A stretch of DNA of 64,000 nucleotides from contig NZ_OZ075108.1 of NCBI RefSeq assembly GCF_964186625.1, positions 2,294,001 to 2,358,000 of the forward strand. The letters are read 5' to 3'. This DNA comes from Asticcacaulis sp. MM231. Lineage in GTDB: Bacteria; Pseudomonadota; Alphaproteobacteria; Caulobacterales; Caulobacteraceae. Both the position numbers and the translations under genes were made by a program. Under the pieces are notes generated by a model that was not told the origin of the DNA, ran no database searches, and saw only the letters and a program-made list of their open reading frames with translations. Position 1 is the first letter of the stretch. Each line of letters starts with the position of its first letter. Positions 29,296 through 38,316 of this stretch are shown here, piece after piece.

Positions 29296-32131
29296 CTAAT
29301 AGCTGTAGGCGAAGCGCAGGATGAAGTTGCGGCCCGGCTCCATATAGTCTTTCTGATACGACGGGCTCTTGCCCTTGGTGGTGTAATAGCGGTGACCATC
29401 GAGGATGTTCTGCACGTCGAAATCGACGCTCAGGCCCGAATGGATGTTATAGCGGGTGTGCAGGTCGAGCGATTTGTTCGGCTGCACCCACTTGTCGACC
29501 GCGTTATCGCGCAGGTCTTCGATGTACTTGCCCTGATACTGATAGCTCAGCTTGGCCTCGAAACCGTATTTCTGGTAGGTCAGCGAGGTGTTATAGATCA
29601 GGTTTGGCGCCTGAATAAAGGTGATCGGATCGCCCTTACGGTAGTCAAGGCCAGTCTCGGCTTCTGAGGTCTGCACCGTGATGTTGGCCTCGACGCCGAA
29701 GCCGTCAAACGGGGCGGCCAGGCCTTCAAACGACTTGATCAGGTTTAGTTCGACACCGGAAATCTTGGCGTCCTCGCCGTTCTTGGTTTCGATGATCTCA
29801 ACCGTGCCCTCCTGGGTGTTGGCATTGACCGAGGAGCCGTTGGTGAAGATGAAGTTCTTGATCGCCTTGTGGAACAGGCCGATCGACACGACGCTGGAAC
29901 GATCGGGGTAGTATTCCGCCGACAGGTCGAAGTTGAGCGCCTCAGCCGGCTTCAGATCGGGATTACCACGCTCGATGCGGGTGATCTCCTTGGTGATCTT
30001 GTCGCGTGTGATCGATTCGCCGCGGGTGATGTTTTCATATTCCGGACGCGAGAAGCTGGTCCAGATGGCGCCGCGATAGACCACATTGTCGCTGTGACGA
30101 TAGACGGCGGTGACGCTCGGCAGAAAATTGGAATAATCGGCCTTGGTGTTGGCGAAGTGCGAAACGCCGCCATTTTCGGTGTCTTCGTTGATCCAGCTTG
30201 TGTTGTCGACCTGGGTGTTCTCGAAGCGCGCACCGGCCACCACTTCCCAGTTACCGGACTTCATATTGGCCAGGGCGTAGGCCGCATAGATGGTTTCCGA
30301 ACCGTGCTTGTCGTCACCGTTCTGGTCGGCTTCCGAATAGGTGACCGGTGTTGCCTTCATCGCCGCGTCGATGGCAGACGTCACCTTGTCACGGCTCAGG
30401 ATAGCGCCGTAATAGTAGCGGCCGCCCAGGAAGCTATCGAGGCTGCGTTCGATCAGGCCCGATTGCTCCAGATTGCCGGTGTTGGCGATATCCCCATCCC
30501 ACAGTTTCGTCTTGTCATATTTGCGCTCGGATTTGGAGTACTTGACGCCTGCCTTGACGTAATCGACAAAGCCACCCAGATCATAACGCGCATCCAGCTT
30601 CAGCGCGGTACGGGCATCCGACTGCTCGTATTTTTCCAGCGACGCGCCGTCATATTGCAGCAGGCTGGCATCGGACTGGACCGTGCTGGCGAAAGCCGGC
30701 AGTTGCGGCAGAGGGAAGCGCGGATCGAAGGACGACCATAGCACACCGGTCGAGTTGAAGATCGGACCGCAATCCGCGTCTGCGTCGAGGTTCTTGCCAT
30801 CGCAATTGTAGCTAATGAAGTAATCGCCGTCGCTGCCCTTTTCACCATAGGAATAGCTGGCATCGTATTCGAGCGTCAGGGCATCCTTATGGGTTATGCC
30901 GCCGGCGTTGATCGTCGCCAGGCTGGATTTTTGATCCTGGGTCTGGAAGCTGCGGGCGAACTGCATCGCCTTCGGGTCCCATACGCCGGACCGGCCGGCC
31001 AGCGACCAGTAGGAGCTTTCGGTCGCGTCGGCATCGGTGATGATGCCATCGTCATCGGCATCGACGATCTGCGAGGTGGTGTAGCCATAGATATTGCCTT
31101 TGACCGGATCGGTGCCGGTGATCATACTTTCCGGCGCGCTGAGGCTGGTGTCGTCGATATTAGCCTGAGCCAGCCGTTTAGTCGGACGGCTGCGGAAATC
31201 GGTATAGTCATTAGTGCCGGTGCGATCGAGTTTGGCGAACTGTCCGCGCAGGTAAAGCTGAAGTCTCGTCGCCATGATAATCGAGCGAAAAATTGCCACC
31301 GTAACGCTCCTGCTCACCACGGCGGAAGTCGAGGTCGATACCTGGCAGGTACATAGAGCGTGAGTTGATGGCCTCCTCCGAATCCTTACGCCAGTGATAG
31401 GGCTCCCACTCACCGTCGTTCTCGGTTTCCTCGTTGGAATAGGCGGACTTGCCATAATACGCCGAGGCGAAGATGCCGAAACGGTTGGATTCACCGAACT
31501 TGCGGGCGAGATCGACCTGAAGCTGGCCACCATCGGCGCCCTCGCCGTTATCGGTGGCACGGTCGTTATGGGTAAACGCGCCGAATACACGCACCGTCGG
31601 CTTCTTGAAATCAAAGGCCGTGGGCGTGACGAAATTTACCGCACCGCCGATGGCGTCGCCATCAAGATCAGGCGTCAGGGTTTTGGATACCGAGATCGAC
31701 TTCAGGCCATTGGGCGGCAGGACCGTCATCGACATCTTACGGCTGGCGCTGTCGGTCAGGGCGACGCGAACACCATTGATCGAATAGGCGTTAAACGTGC
31801 CGGCCATGCCGCGCACCGAGACGTATTCGCCTTCACCGGTTTCCTGATTAACTACCACATTGACACCGGGAATGCGCGCCAGGGCGTCAGCCACGTTGGC
31901 ATCCGGCAGTTTGCCCAGATCGTCGGCCGAGATGACATTCACAACGCCGGTGGCTTTCTTCTGAGCGCCGATCGAGTTGGCGTTTGAGAGGCGCTGACCG
32001 GTCACAACGACCGTCGTCGGTTCTTCAGTGGTCTGCGCCGAATCCTGAGCAAAGGCACTGAGCGGCAAGGCACAGATCAGGGCCGCGACACTGGCCCCCA
32101 TAAATTTTGATTGAGAGGTTTGCGATGACAT
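29296..32131 (-). CDS. Large TonB-dependent receptor with GntR operator upstream, apparent frameshift
   Basis: An outer-membrane receptor of 944 residues once one base is removed. It has a signal peptide (MSSQTSQSKFMGASVAAL to SAFAQ), TTVVVTGQRLSNA, a plug domain with IPGVNVVVNQETGEGEYVSV-type sequence, and a barrel ending in NFILRFAYSY. The frame breaks at 31260-31265 (GAAGTC); taking out one A gives DYHGDETQLYLRGQFAKLD. The type is the TIGR01782-like family for oligosaccharides and organic compounds. A palindrome identical in design to the two in the phosphonate island lies 222 bp upstream, which suggests it imports a phosphonate- or phospholipid-related substrate. Substrate is inferred only. 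Confidence 0.88.
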
Positions 32132-32523
32132 GGGTGTTCTCCAACGGGTCCATAAGCCTGATAACGACGCTTCCTCTGACCACACGCCCGATAGGCGCGC
32201 CGGATCGTCACCCCATCCCGCTCCTGCCCCCCGCATGTCGTACAGGCGCAAGGGTTCGCACCTTCTGACACAGGACAGAATTCGATATGGACAGATGATG
32301 CCCAGGTCATGATTGTTAACAAGAAGCCGTTACTTCATGTCGCAAAATAAATCTGGTGTAAACCAGTTTATATAGATTTAAAAACATTATTTAATAACAA
32401 CAATTTATTTATAAAAATGTCACATTATAATGCTTTTCTGTAAGGCCGACCTTTGAGGCACGGCACCTCACGCAGCCGCCCCATAACGACTACTTGTTCT
32501 GAAAAATTCTATATTTTCAACCA
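32132..32523. other. Leader/promoter region of the TonB receptor
   Basis: About 390 bp with no credible gene. The part from 32300 to 32450 is very A/T-rich and holds the operator-like palindrome at 32353-32366. The rest shows no other feature I can support. A ribosome-binding site (GGAGAAC) precedes the receptor ATG at 32131. Confidence 0.55.
32353..32366. promoter_or_regulatory. GntR/HutC-type operator, copy 1 (CTGGTGTAAACCAG)
   Basis: Palindrome CTGGT-GTAA-ACCAG with the core GTnTAnAC known for HutC-subfamily GntR regulators. The same arms occur at 34079 and 34169. It lies upstream of the TonB receptor, within an A/T-rich stretch suitable for a promoter. Confidence 0.7.
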
Positions 32524-32622
32524 CTAGAGCGTATTCCGATCTGATTGGATCAGATCGGCGCTCTATTTTTTTGACGCGCTTTTTTATCCGAAAAATGCGT
32601 CACCCTTTTCGGAAAACGCTCT
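32524..32622. repeat. Dispersed repeat, copy 2, reaching into the GntR gene
   Basis: An inverted copy of the element at 14419-14525. It has TTCCGATCTGA-TTGGA-TCAGATCGG between AGAGCG and CGCTCT, then GACGCGCTTTTTTATCCGAAAAATGCGTC and the second palindrome half ending in CGGAAAACGCTCT (parts cited). The last about 23 bp encode the final codons of the GntR-family regulator on the minus strand. Confidence 0.85.
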
Positions 32623-33388
32623 CGCCGACGCGAATATCAACGCTGACCTTAAGCGCATCGTGACGCCAGTATTCCTGATCGTATTCGACCACGCGGCCTT
32701 GCGCATCGTAACTGATGCGCGTTACCAGCAGCCCCGGCAGGCCGGACTTGACGCGAAGAGCGGCGGCTTCCGCCTGCGTCAGCGCGCAGGGCTGCATATC
32801 GATGCGATTGCGTGCGACATCGACAACATATTCCCGTTTTAGCACCTGGGTGAGCGAGCCGTCGAGATCATGATCAAGCAGGCCAGGCGCCAGACGCGGA
32901 TCGACGTAGATGGTTTCAACCAGCACAGCGCGGTCATCGACATAACGGCGGCGGCGCAGTTCATAAAGCGTCGCGCCGGCATCAACGCCAAAGATGTCCG
33001 CCAAAGCCACCGTGGCCTGCACCTCACTGGTGCCGAGAAGTTCAGTCTTGGGATCACGTCCCTGCGCCTTCACATAGGACATGAAGCCTTCCCAGCGCGT
33101 CGGATCATAGACGATCGGCGCCGGCGACACATACCAGCCGCTACGCTCCTTGCGATAGATCAGCCCCTCGGCCTCAAGCTGGAACAGGGCGGCTCGCACG
33201 GTGCCGCGTGCCGCACCCGTGCCGCTCTGCAACTGGCGCTCGGATGGCAGGCAGGCGTTATGCCCCAGATCACCGTTTTCGATATGGGCGGCTATACTGT
33301 CACGCACCCCCAGATAATGGCGTGTATCGGCGCCATCAGGCAGATCCATCCACCAGTCTGGCCGGGCAAGCGATTTCTTCAGGGTCAT
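32600..33388 (-). CDS. GntR-family (HutC subfamily, UTRA) regulator of the phosphonate island
   Basis: A 262-residue regulator. Residues about 25-95 form a winged-helix domain (LPSERQLQSGTGAARGTVRAAL cited in part; GLIYRKERSGWYVS), followed by a UTRA ligand-binding domain (RRRRYVDDRAVLVETIYVD, LLVTRISYDAQGRVVEYDQE). UTRA proteins sense small metabolites, here plausibly a phosphonate. The three CTGGT-N4-ACCAG palindromes nearby fit the HutC consensus, so they are its likely sites. The last seven residues and the stop (ESVFRKG) are encoded by a dispersed repeat. The gene follows the HD oxygenase gene by 59 bp. Confidence 0.88.
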   Translation of the reverse strand: MTLKKSLARPDWWMDLPDGADTRHYLGVRDSIAAHIENGDLGHNACLPSERQLQSGTGAARGTVRAALFQLEAEGLIYRKERSGWYVSPAPIVYDPTRWEGFMSYVKAQGRDPKTELLGTSEVQATVALADIFGVDAGATLYELRRRRYVDDRAVLVETIYVDPRLAPGLLDHDLDGSLTQVLKREYVVDVARNRIDMQPCALTQAEAAALRVKSGLPGLLVTRISYDAQGRVVEYDQEYWRHDALKVSVDIRVGESVFRKG

Positions 33389-33447
33389 GCAGGTCGAGTT
33401 CCGGCGGTCAGTTCAAGGCACCACCTGCATACGCGACTCGCGGCAGC

Positions 33448-34044
33448 TTACCTAGCCTTCTCATCGAGCAGTGACCGGATCATCGGCGCATAGCTGGCGA
33501 AGGCCGGCATATCGGCGCCGACCACCTTGCCCAGTTCGTCATATTTCCGCAATTGCATGGCCGCGTCATGCCAGGGATCAGCCAGAAAGGCGTCGACCTC
33601 GTCCGGATCCATGATACCGCCCTGCAGCACGAAGCTTTGCAGGGAGGCTTCACTCAACCCTTCGATATAAGAAGGGTTCGTCGTCGCCAGATAACGCTTG
33701 GCGCTGACGTGCAGCGCTATCGGCGCGGTCACACTCGGCGGCAGGATGCGCGCCAGCCAACCTGAGCCAATGCGCTCATGTCGCGTGTCGATACCACGGT
33801 CGGCGGCATCTTCGCCGAACTTATGCAACAGGTGGCCGATGTCATGCAGCAGGGCCGCAATAATCAAAGCGTCATCAGCGCCGTCTATATGGGCGTGATA
33901 GGCGCATTGCTCGGCATGTTCGCGCTGACTGATGTCCTCGCCGTAGTGATCGTCGCCGCGTGTTGCGTAGAGGTGGAGGATATTATCAACACTATCGGAG
34001 GCAGCGGCAGGCTCAGGCGACAGGGCAAGGTCAGGCAGGGACAT
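33448..34044 (-). CDS. PhnZ-like HD-domain phosphonate oxygenase
   Basis: A 198-residue HD-domain protein of the group found in phosphonate degradation operons (TIGR03276-like), related to the mixed-valent di-iron oxygenase PhnZ. Visible are DDHYGEDISQREHAEQCA (with the Tyr/Glu and first His), the metal motif ALLHDIGHLLHKFG, RHERIG and the HVSAKRYLATTNPSYIEGLS block with substrate-contacting Lys/Arg. PhnZ cleaves the C-P bond of alpha-hydroxylated phosphonates. No 2-oxoglutarate hydroxylase (PhnY/TmpA) is present in the window, so it may use a naturally hydroxylated phosphonate. It is read before the GntR gene and has an operator 35 bp upstream. Confidence 0.82.
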   Translation of the reverse strand: MSLPDLALSPEPAAASDSVDNILHLYATRGDDHYGEDISQREHAEQCAYHAHIDGADDALIIAALLHDIGHLLHKFGEDAADRGIDTRHERIGSGWLARILPPSVTAPIALHVSAKRYLATTNPSYIEGLSEASLQSFVLQGGIMDPDEVDAFLADPWHDAAMQLRKYDELGKVVGADMPAFASYAPMIRSLLDEKAR

Positions 34045-34078
34045 TAAGACTTACTCGGTTTGAAAGGCATCAGCTTAT

Positions 34079-34092
34079 CTGGTCTATACCAG
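34079..34092. promoter_or_regulatory. GntR/HutC-type operator, copy 2 (CTGGTCTATACCAG)
   Basis: Arms CTGGT and ACCAG with a CTAT spacer, matching the GTnTAnAC core of HutC-type sites. It is placed 35 bp upstream of the HD oxygenase start and 90 bp from copy 3, in the divergent intergenic region. Confidence 0.8.
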
Positions 34093-34168
34093 AGAGATTG
34101 TCCAAGAACAAACGCCAAATGGCCGCAGTTAAAAATGTCACAAAAATTTAAAACTACGCCTCCCGTCA

Positions 34169-34182
34169 CTGGTCTATACCAG
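34169..34182. promoter_or_regulatory. GntR/HutC-type operator, copy 3 (CTGGTCTATACCAG)
   Basis: Identical to copy 2. It ends 27 bp before the phospholipase C start, where binding would block RNA polymerase or its passage. This supports repression of the plus-strand operon by the local GntR regulator. Confidence 0.8.
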
Positions 34183-34209
34183 ATCAAATTCCGCTGAAGG
34201 GGCCTGATC

Positions 34210-36375
34210 ATGACCAAGACACCTGCATTCGACGCCAGCCGCCGCCAGCTTCTGCAAATGGCCGGTGCGGGCATAAGCCTGGCTTCGCTTGCCTCGCTGC
34301 AAAAAGCGATGGCCACGCCGGCGCATAATGTCAGCGGCACCCTCATGGATGTCGAACACGTCGTTATCTTCATGCAGGAAAACCGGGCCTTCGATCATTA
34401 TTTCGGCACCTTCCCCGGTGTCCGTGGTCAGGGCGATCCGCGCCCCTTGCGCCTGCGCAACGGCCATAGTGTCTGGCGTCAACCGAGCGACCAGCACCCC
34501 GACGGTTTCGTGCTGCCTTACTGGGCGGATTCCAAAACCGCCAATGCCTATGTCGTCGATGGGGCCGATCAGGGCCATGACGCCGCCACCATCATCGTCA
34601 ATGGCGGCCACTACGATCAGTGGGGCGTATCAAAGCAACTGCAAAACCGCGTGACGCACTACAAGGCGTCAGACCTGCCGTTTTACCATGCGCTGGCCGC
34701 CAACTTCACCATCTGCGACGCCTACCACTGCTCGACCCTGACCCAGACCTACCCGAACCGTCTGCATCTTTGGACGGGCTGCAATGGCGCGGGCGCGGTC
34801 GGCGGCGAGCCGGTGCTTTCCAACTACGGCGAAGACGAAACGCCATCGGCCGACATGGCCGAGGACCGGCCGATCAAGGCCTATGAATGGACCACCTATG
34901 CCGAGCGCCTGGAAAAGGCCGGCATCAACTGGAAGGTCTATCAGGAATACGACAATTTCGGCGACAACATCCTGTCGGTTTTCAAGCCCTTCCGCCCGTG
35001 CGACAAGACCTCGAACCTTTATAAGCGTGGCCGCTCATGGGTTTCGGAAACCAAACCGGCGCCCGACCGCACCCGCTCGGATGGCCAGCAACTGGTCGAG
35101 GCTTTCCGTGCCGATATCGCTAACGGCAAACTGCCGCAGGTGTCTTGGATCGTCACCGCCGCCGCGCTTTCCGAGCATCCCAGTTGGACACCGGCCGACG
35201 GCGAGAACGTCTGCGCCAAGCTGATCGAGGCCCTGACCGATCATCCGGAGGTTTTCGCCAAGACCGCCTTCATCATCAATTACGATGAGGCCGGCGGACT
35301 ATATGACCACATGCTGCCGCCGATGCCGCCCGCCGACGAGACACAAGGCTATAGCGGTGTCAACGTCGCCGGAGAGTTCAAGGACTACGGTCACGAAGCG
35401 GGCAAACCCAATCAGGGGCTGCAACCGCTCGGACTCGGCATACGCATTCCGGCCATGGTCATCTCGCCTTGGAGCCGTGGCGGCTTCGTCTGCTCCGAAG
35501 TCTTCGATCACGTCTCTACCATCAAGTTCATGGAAAAGCGCTTTGGCGTGATGGAACCGAATATCAGCGCGTGGCGTCGCGCCATCAGCGGTGATCTGAC
35601 CTCGGCCTTCGATTTCAAAACACCCAACCGGGACTTAAGCCAGCTCAACCTGCCCTCGACAGACGATTACAAGGCGCGCCTGCTCCACGCCAGTCAGCAG
35701 CCTTCTCTGAAGATTCCCGACGTACAGGCCGCTGGCGGCCAGCCGGCGCAGCAGCGTCCGGCGCGGCCGCTCCCCTATGCCGTCAGCGCCAATATGCGTC
35801 AGGTCGAGCGCAACCTTCTGATCGATCTCATCAACAGCGGCAGCAAGGCCGCCGTCTTCACCATCCACGATTACGGCCCCTATGCGGTCAATGGCCCGTG
35901 GCGTTATACGCTCGATGCCGGTCAGAGCCATACCGCCGGCCACTGGAATAACAATGATCGCGAAGTCTACGATCTGGCCCTACATGGCCCGAACGGCTTC
36001 TATCGCCATTTCGTTGGTCGCCTGCGTGACGATGACAAGCTCACACCCGATCCGGTCTCCGTTACCCTGCGCGAAGACAACGCCATGGGCGAACTGGTCG
36101 TCACCCTGCAAAACGCTGGCGGCAAGCAGGCCATGCTTAGCTTAGCCTTTGATCCGCGTTATGCCCGTGGCAATCTTCTGCCTGCCCACCGCGACATCGT
36201 GCTGGCATCGGGTGAGACGCAAACCCTGCGCTTCAATCTCAGCCCGGCCGATCACTGGTATGATCTCAGCCTGACCCTGGCCGACACCCCCGGCTGGCTG
36301 CGTCGTTACGCCGGTCATATCGAAACCGGCAAGGCCAGCCGTACCGATCCCGGCATCGGCGCGATGGTTATCTGA
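34210..36375 (+). CDS. Tat-exported non-haemolytic-type phospholipase C
   Basis: A 721-residue phosphoesterase (PF04185-type, PlcN/PlcH-like). The N-terminus has a twin-arginine signal (SRRQLLQMAGAG, then a hydrophobic run to AMA). The catalytic domain begins with VEHVVIFMQENRAFDHYFGTFPG, cited in part, and continues with AYHCSTLTQTYPNR and INYDEAGGLYDH. Two C-terminal beta domains (about 520-710; NGPWRYTLDAGQSHTAGHW) are those usual in bacterial PLCs. It should act in the periplasm or outside, cutting between glycerol and the phosphorus of lipid head groups. It overlaps the FAD oxidase gene (TGATG), which couples it to phosphonate breakdown. Confidence 0.9.
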   Translation: MTKTPAFDASRRQLLQMAGAGISLASLASLQKAMATPAHNVSGTLMDVEHVVIFMQENRAFDHYFGTFPGVRGQGDPRPLRLRNGHSVWRQPSDQHPDGFVLPYWADSKTANAYVVDGADQGHDAATIIVNGGHYDQWGVSKQLQNRVTHYKASDLPFYHALAANFTICDAYHCSTLTQTYPNRLHLWTGCNGAGAVGGEPVLSNYGEDETPSADMAEDRPIKAYEWTTYAERLEKAGINWKVYQEYDNFGDNILSVFKPFRPCDKTSNLYKRGRSWVSETKPAPDRTRSDGQQLVEAFRADIANGKLPQVSWIVTAAALSEHPSWTPADGENVCAKLIEALTDHPEVFAKTAFIINYDEAGGLYDHMLPPMPPADETQGYSGVNVAGEFKDYGHEAGKPNQGLQPLGLGIRIPAMVISPWSRGGFVCSEVFDHVSTIKFMEKRFGVMEPNISAWRRAISGDLTSAFDFKTPNRDLSQLNLPSTDDYKARLLHASQQPSLKIPDVQAAGGQPAQQRPARPLPYAVSANMRQVERNLLIDLINSGSKAAVFTIHDYGPYAVNGPWRYTLDAGQSHTAGHWNNNDREVYDLALHGPNGFYRHFVGRLRDDDKLTPDPVSVTLREDNAMGELVVTLQNAGGKQAMLSLAFDPRYARGNLLPAHRDIVLASGETQTLRFNLSPADHWYDLSLTLADTPGWLRRYAGHIETGKASRTDPGIGAMVI

Positions 36376-37466
36376 TGAACGCGTCTTACGATGTGGCGAT
36401 TGTCGGCGGCGGCATCGTCGGACTGGCTCACGCCTATGCCGCCATCAAATCCGGCCTGAAGGTGGCGCTGTTCGAGCGTCACCCGCAGGCGCTTGGCGCC
36501 TCGATCCGCAATTTCGGCTTTGTCACCGTTACCGGGCAACAGTGCGGCGAGTTTCATGCGCTGGCCATGCGGGCGCGTGATCTCTGGCTGGAAGTCGCGC
36601 CGCAGGCCGGCATCGCCGTCGAGCAGCGCGGTCTCTATGTCAGCGCGCGCTATGCCGAATCGGAAGCGGTGTTGCGCGCCTTTATTGATACCGAAATGGG
36701 CGAAGGCTGCCGCCTGATGGCGCCTGCCGAAGCGCCTTTCCTGGCCGATGGCCAGCGGCTCGTCCTGCACTCACCTCACGATATCCGCGTTGAATCGCGC
36801 ACCGCCATTCCGAAGCTCAGCGCCTGGCTCGGCGAACGCGCCGCGCTGCATTACGGCGTATCGGTTACCGGCATCGACAGTGGCAGGCTGGAAACCTCGA
36901 TCGGCACGATTCTGGCCGAACGCATCATTGTTTGCCCCGGTGATGACCTTAATGGCCTGTTCGCCGATCGCATCAGGGCCGCACACATCTCACGCTGCCA
37001 GTTGCAGATGCTGCGCCTGGCCGATCCCGGCTTTCGACTGCCCGGCGCGGTCATGTCCGATCTCAGCCTGATCCGCTATCTCGGCTATGCCGACCTGCCC
37101 GAAGCCGCCGCGCTGAAAGCCCGCCTGCACGCCGACCACGCCGAACATCTGGCGCAAGGCGTCCACCTGATCGTGGTTCAGAGCGCCGATGGCTCGCTCG
37201 TGGTCGGCGACAGCCATGTCTACGGCGACGGCCCTCTGCCTTTCGCCTCCGAGGCCACCGACCGGCTTATCCTTGATGAATATCACGCCGTTCTGGGCGC
37301 GCCCCCGCCGATCATTGAGCGCTGGACCGGCACCTATGCCGTGGCGCCCGACCGTCTCTATCTCATCGATACCCCCATGCCGGATGTCCGGCTGGCCATC
37401 GTCACCTGCGGCGCGGGCGCGTCTACCGCCTTCGCCATCGCTGAAAAAACCTTCTCCACCTTCTGA
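36375..37466 (+). CDS. FAD-dependent oxidoreductase of phosphonate clusters (TIGR03364-like)
   Basis: A 363-residue DAO-fold flavoprotein with the dinucleotide motif VAIVGGGIVGLAHAYAA, the block GASIRNFGFVTVTGQ and a C-terminal FAD segment RLAIVTCGAGASTAFAIAE. This group is found beside phosphonate genes and resembles glycine-oxidase-type amine oxidases. The likely reaction is oxidation of 2-aminoethylphosphonate or an N-methyl derivative to phosphonoacetaldehyde, the substrate of the next gene's enzyme. That is inferred from context and fold. It replaces the transaminase PhnW, which is absent here. Confidence 0.8.
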   Translation: MNASYDVAIVGGGIVGLAHAYAAIKSGLKVALFERHPQALGASIRNFGFVTVTGQQCGEFHALAMRARDLWLEVAPQAGIAVEQRGLYVSARYAESEAVLRAFIDTEMGEGCRLMAPAEAPFLADGQRLVLHSPHDIRVESRTAIPKLSAWLGERAALHYGVSVTGIDSGRLETSIGTILAERIIVCPGDDLNGLFADRIRAAHISRCQLQMLRLADPGFRLPGAVMSDLSLIRYLGYADLPEAAALKARLHADHAEHLAQGVHLIVVQSADGSLVVGDSHVYGDGPLPFASEATDRLILDEYHAVLGAPPPIIERWTGTYAVAPDRLYLIDTPMPDVRLAIVTCGAGASTAFAIAEKTFSTF

Positions 37467-37473
37467 GGCACTC

Positions 37474-38307
37474 ATGACTTCTCCCATCAAGGCGTTCGTA
37501 TTCGACTGGGCCGGCACCATGGTCGATTTCGGCAGCATGGCGCCGGTGCGCGCCCTGCAATCGGTCTTCGCTCTGGAAGGCATCGACCTGTCCGCCGCCG
37601 AGGCCCGCGCGGACATGGGCATGGCCAAACGCGCCCACATCACCGCCATACTCGGCCGCGAACCGATGCGCACGGCCTGGCGTGAATTGAAAGGCGCAGA
37701 GGCCGCCCCCGCCGATATCGACCACCTGTTCGAGGCTATCGGCCCCTTGATGGAACAGGCCGCCACCGAATGCGCCGTCATCATCCCCGGCGCGGTCGAT
37801 CTGGTGACCCTGCTGCGCTCCAAAGGCGTCCGCATCGGCTCCGGCACCGGCTACAGCCGCGAGATGATGCGCGGCATCCTGCCCAATGCGGCGGCGCAGG
37901 GCTATGCGCCCGATCTGGTCGTCTGCGCCGGGGAAACCGCCGAGGGACGTCCCTCGCCGCTGATGACGTGGAAGGCGATGGTAGATCTTGGCGTCTGGCC
38001 GGCGCGCGCCTGCGTCAAGGTTGATGATGCCACGGTCGGCATTAGCGAAGGCCGCGAAGCCGGCGTCTGGACCATAGGCGTGGCGGCCAGCGGCAATGGC
38101 GTCGGACTCGATTTCGCCGACTTCAATGCCCTGTCACACGATGATCGCATAAGCCGTGTAGCGGCATCTGCGGATGCCTTGCAGGCGGCCGGTGCGGATT
38201 ACGTTGTGAACAGCGTCGCCGATATCGCGCGCCTGCTGCCTGAAATCGAAGAACGTATTGCCTCCGGTGAACGTCCCGGCGTCCAAACCGACCCTATCCG
38301 GCCTTAG
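37474..38307 (+). CDS. phnX: Phosphonoacetaldehyde hydrolase
   Basis: Phosphonatase of the HAD superfamily, which splits phosphonoacetaldehyde into phosphate and acetaldehyde. The 277-residue protein has the nucleophile motif AFVFDWAGTMVDFGS, the Schiff-base Lys in the cap (MGMAKRAHI), SGTGYSREMM and KVDDATVGISEG. ATG at 37474 is 8 bp after the FAD oxidase stop. It gives the biochemical anchor of the whole island. Confidence 0.93.
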   Translation: MTSPIKAFVFDWAGTMVDFGSMAPVRALQSVFALEGIDLSAAEARADMGMAKRAHITAILGREPMRTAWRELKGAEAAPADIDHLFEAIGPLMEQAATECAVIIPGAVDLVTLLRSKGVRIGSGTGYSREMMRGILPNAAAQGYAPDLVVCAGETAEGRPSPLMTWKAMVDLGVWPARACVKVDDATVGISEGREAGVWTIGVAASGNGVGLDFADFNALSHDDRISRVAASADALQAAGADYVVNSVADIARLLPEIEERIASGERPGVQTDPIRP

Positions 38308-38316
38308 GAGCCTTAC

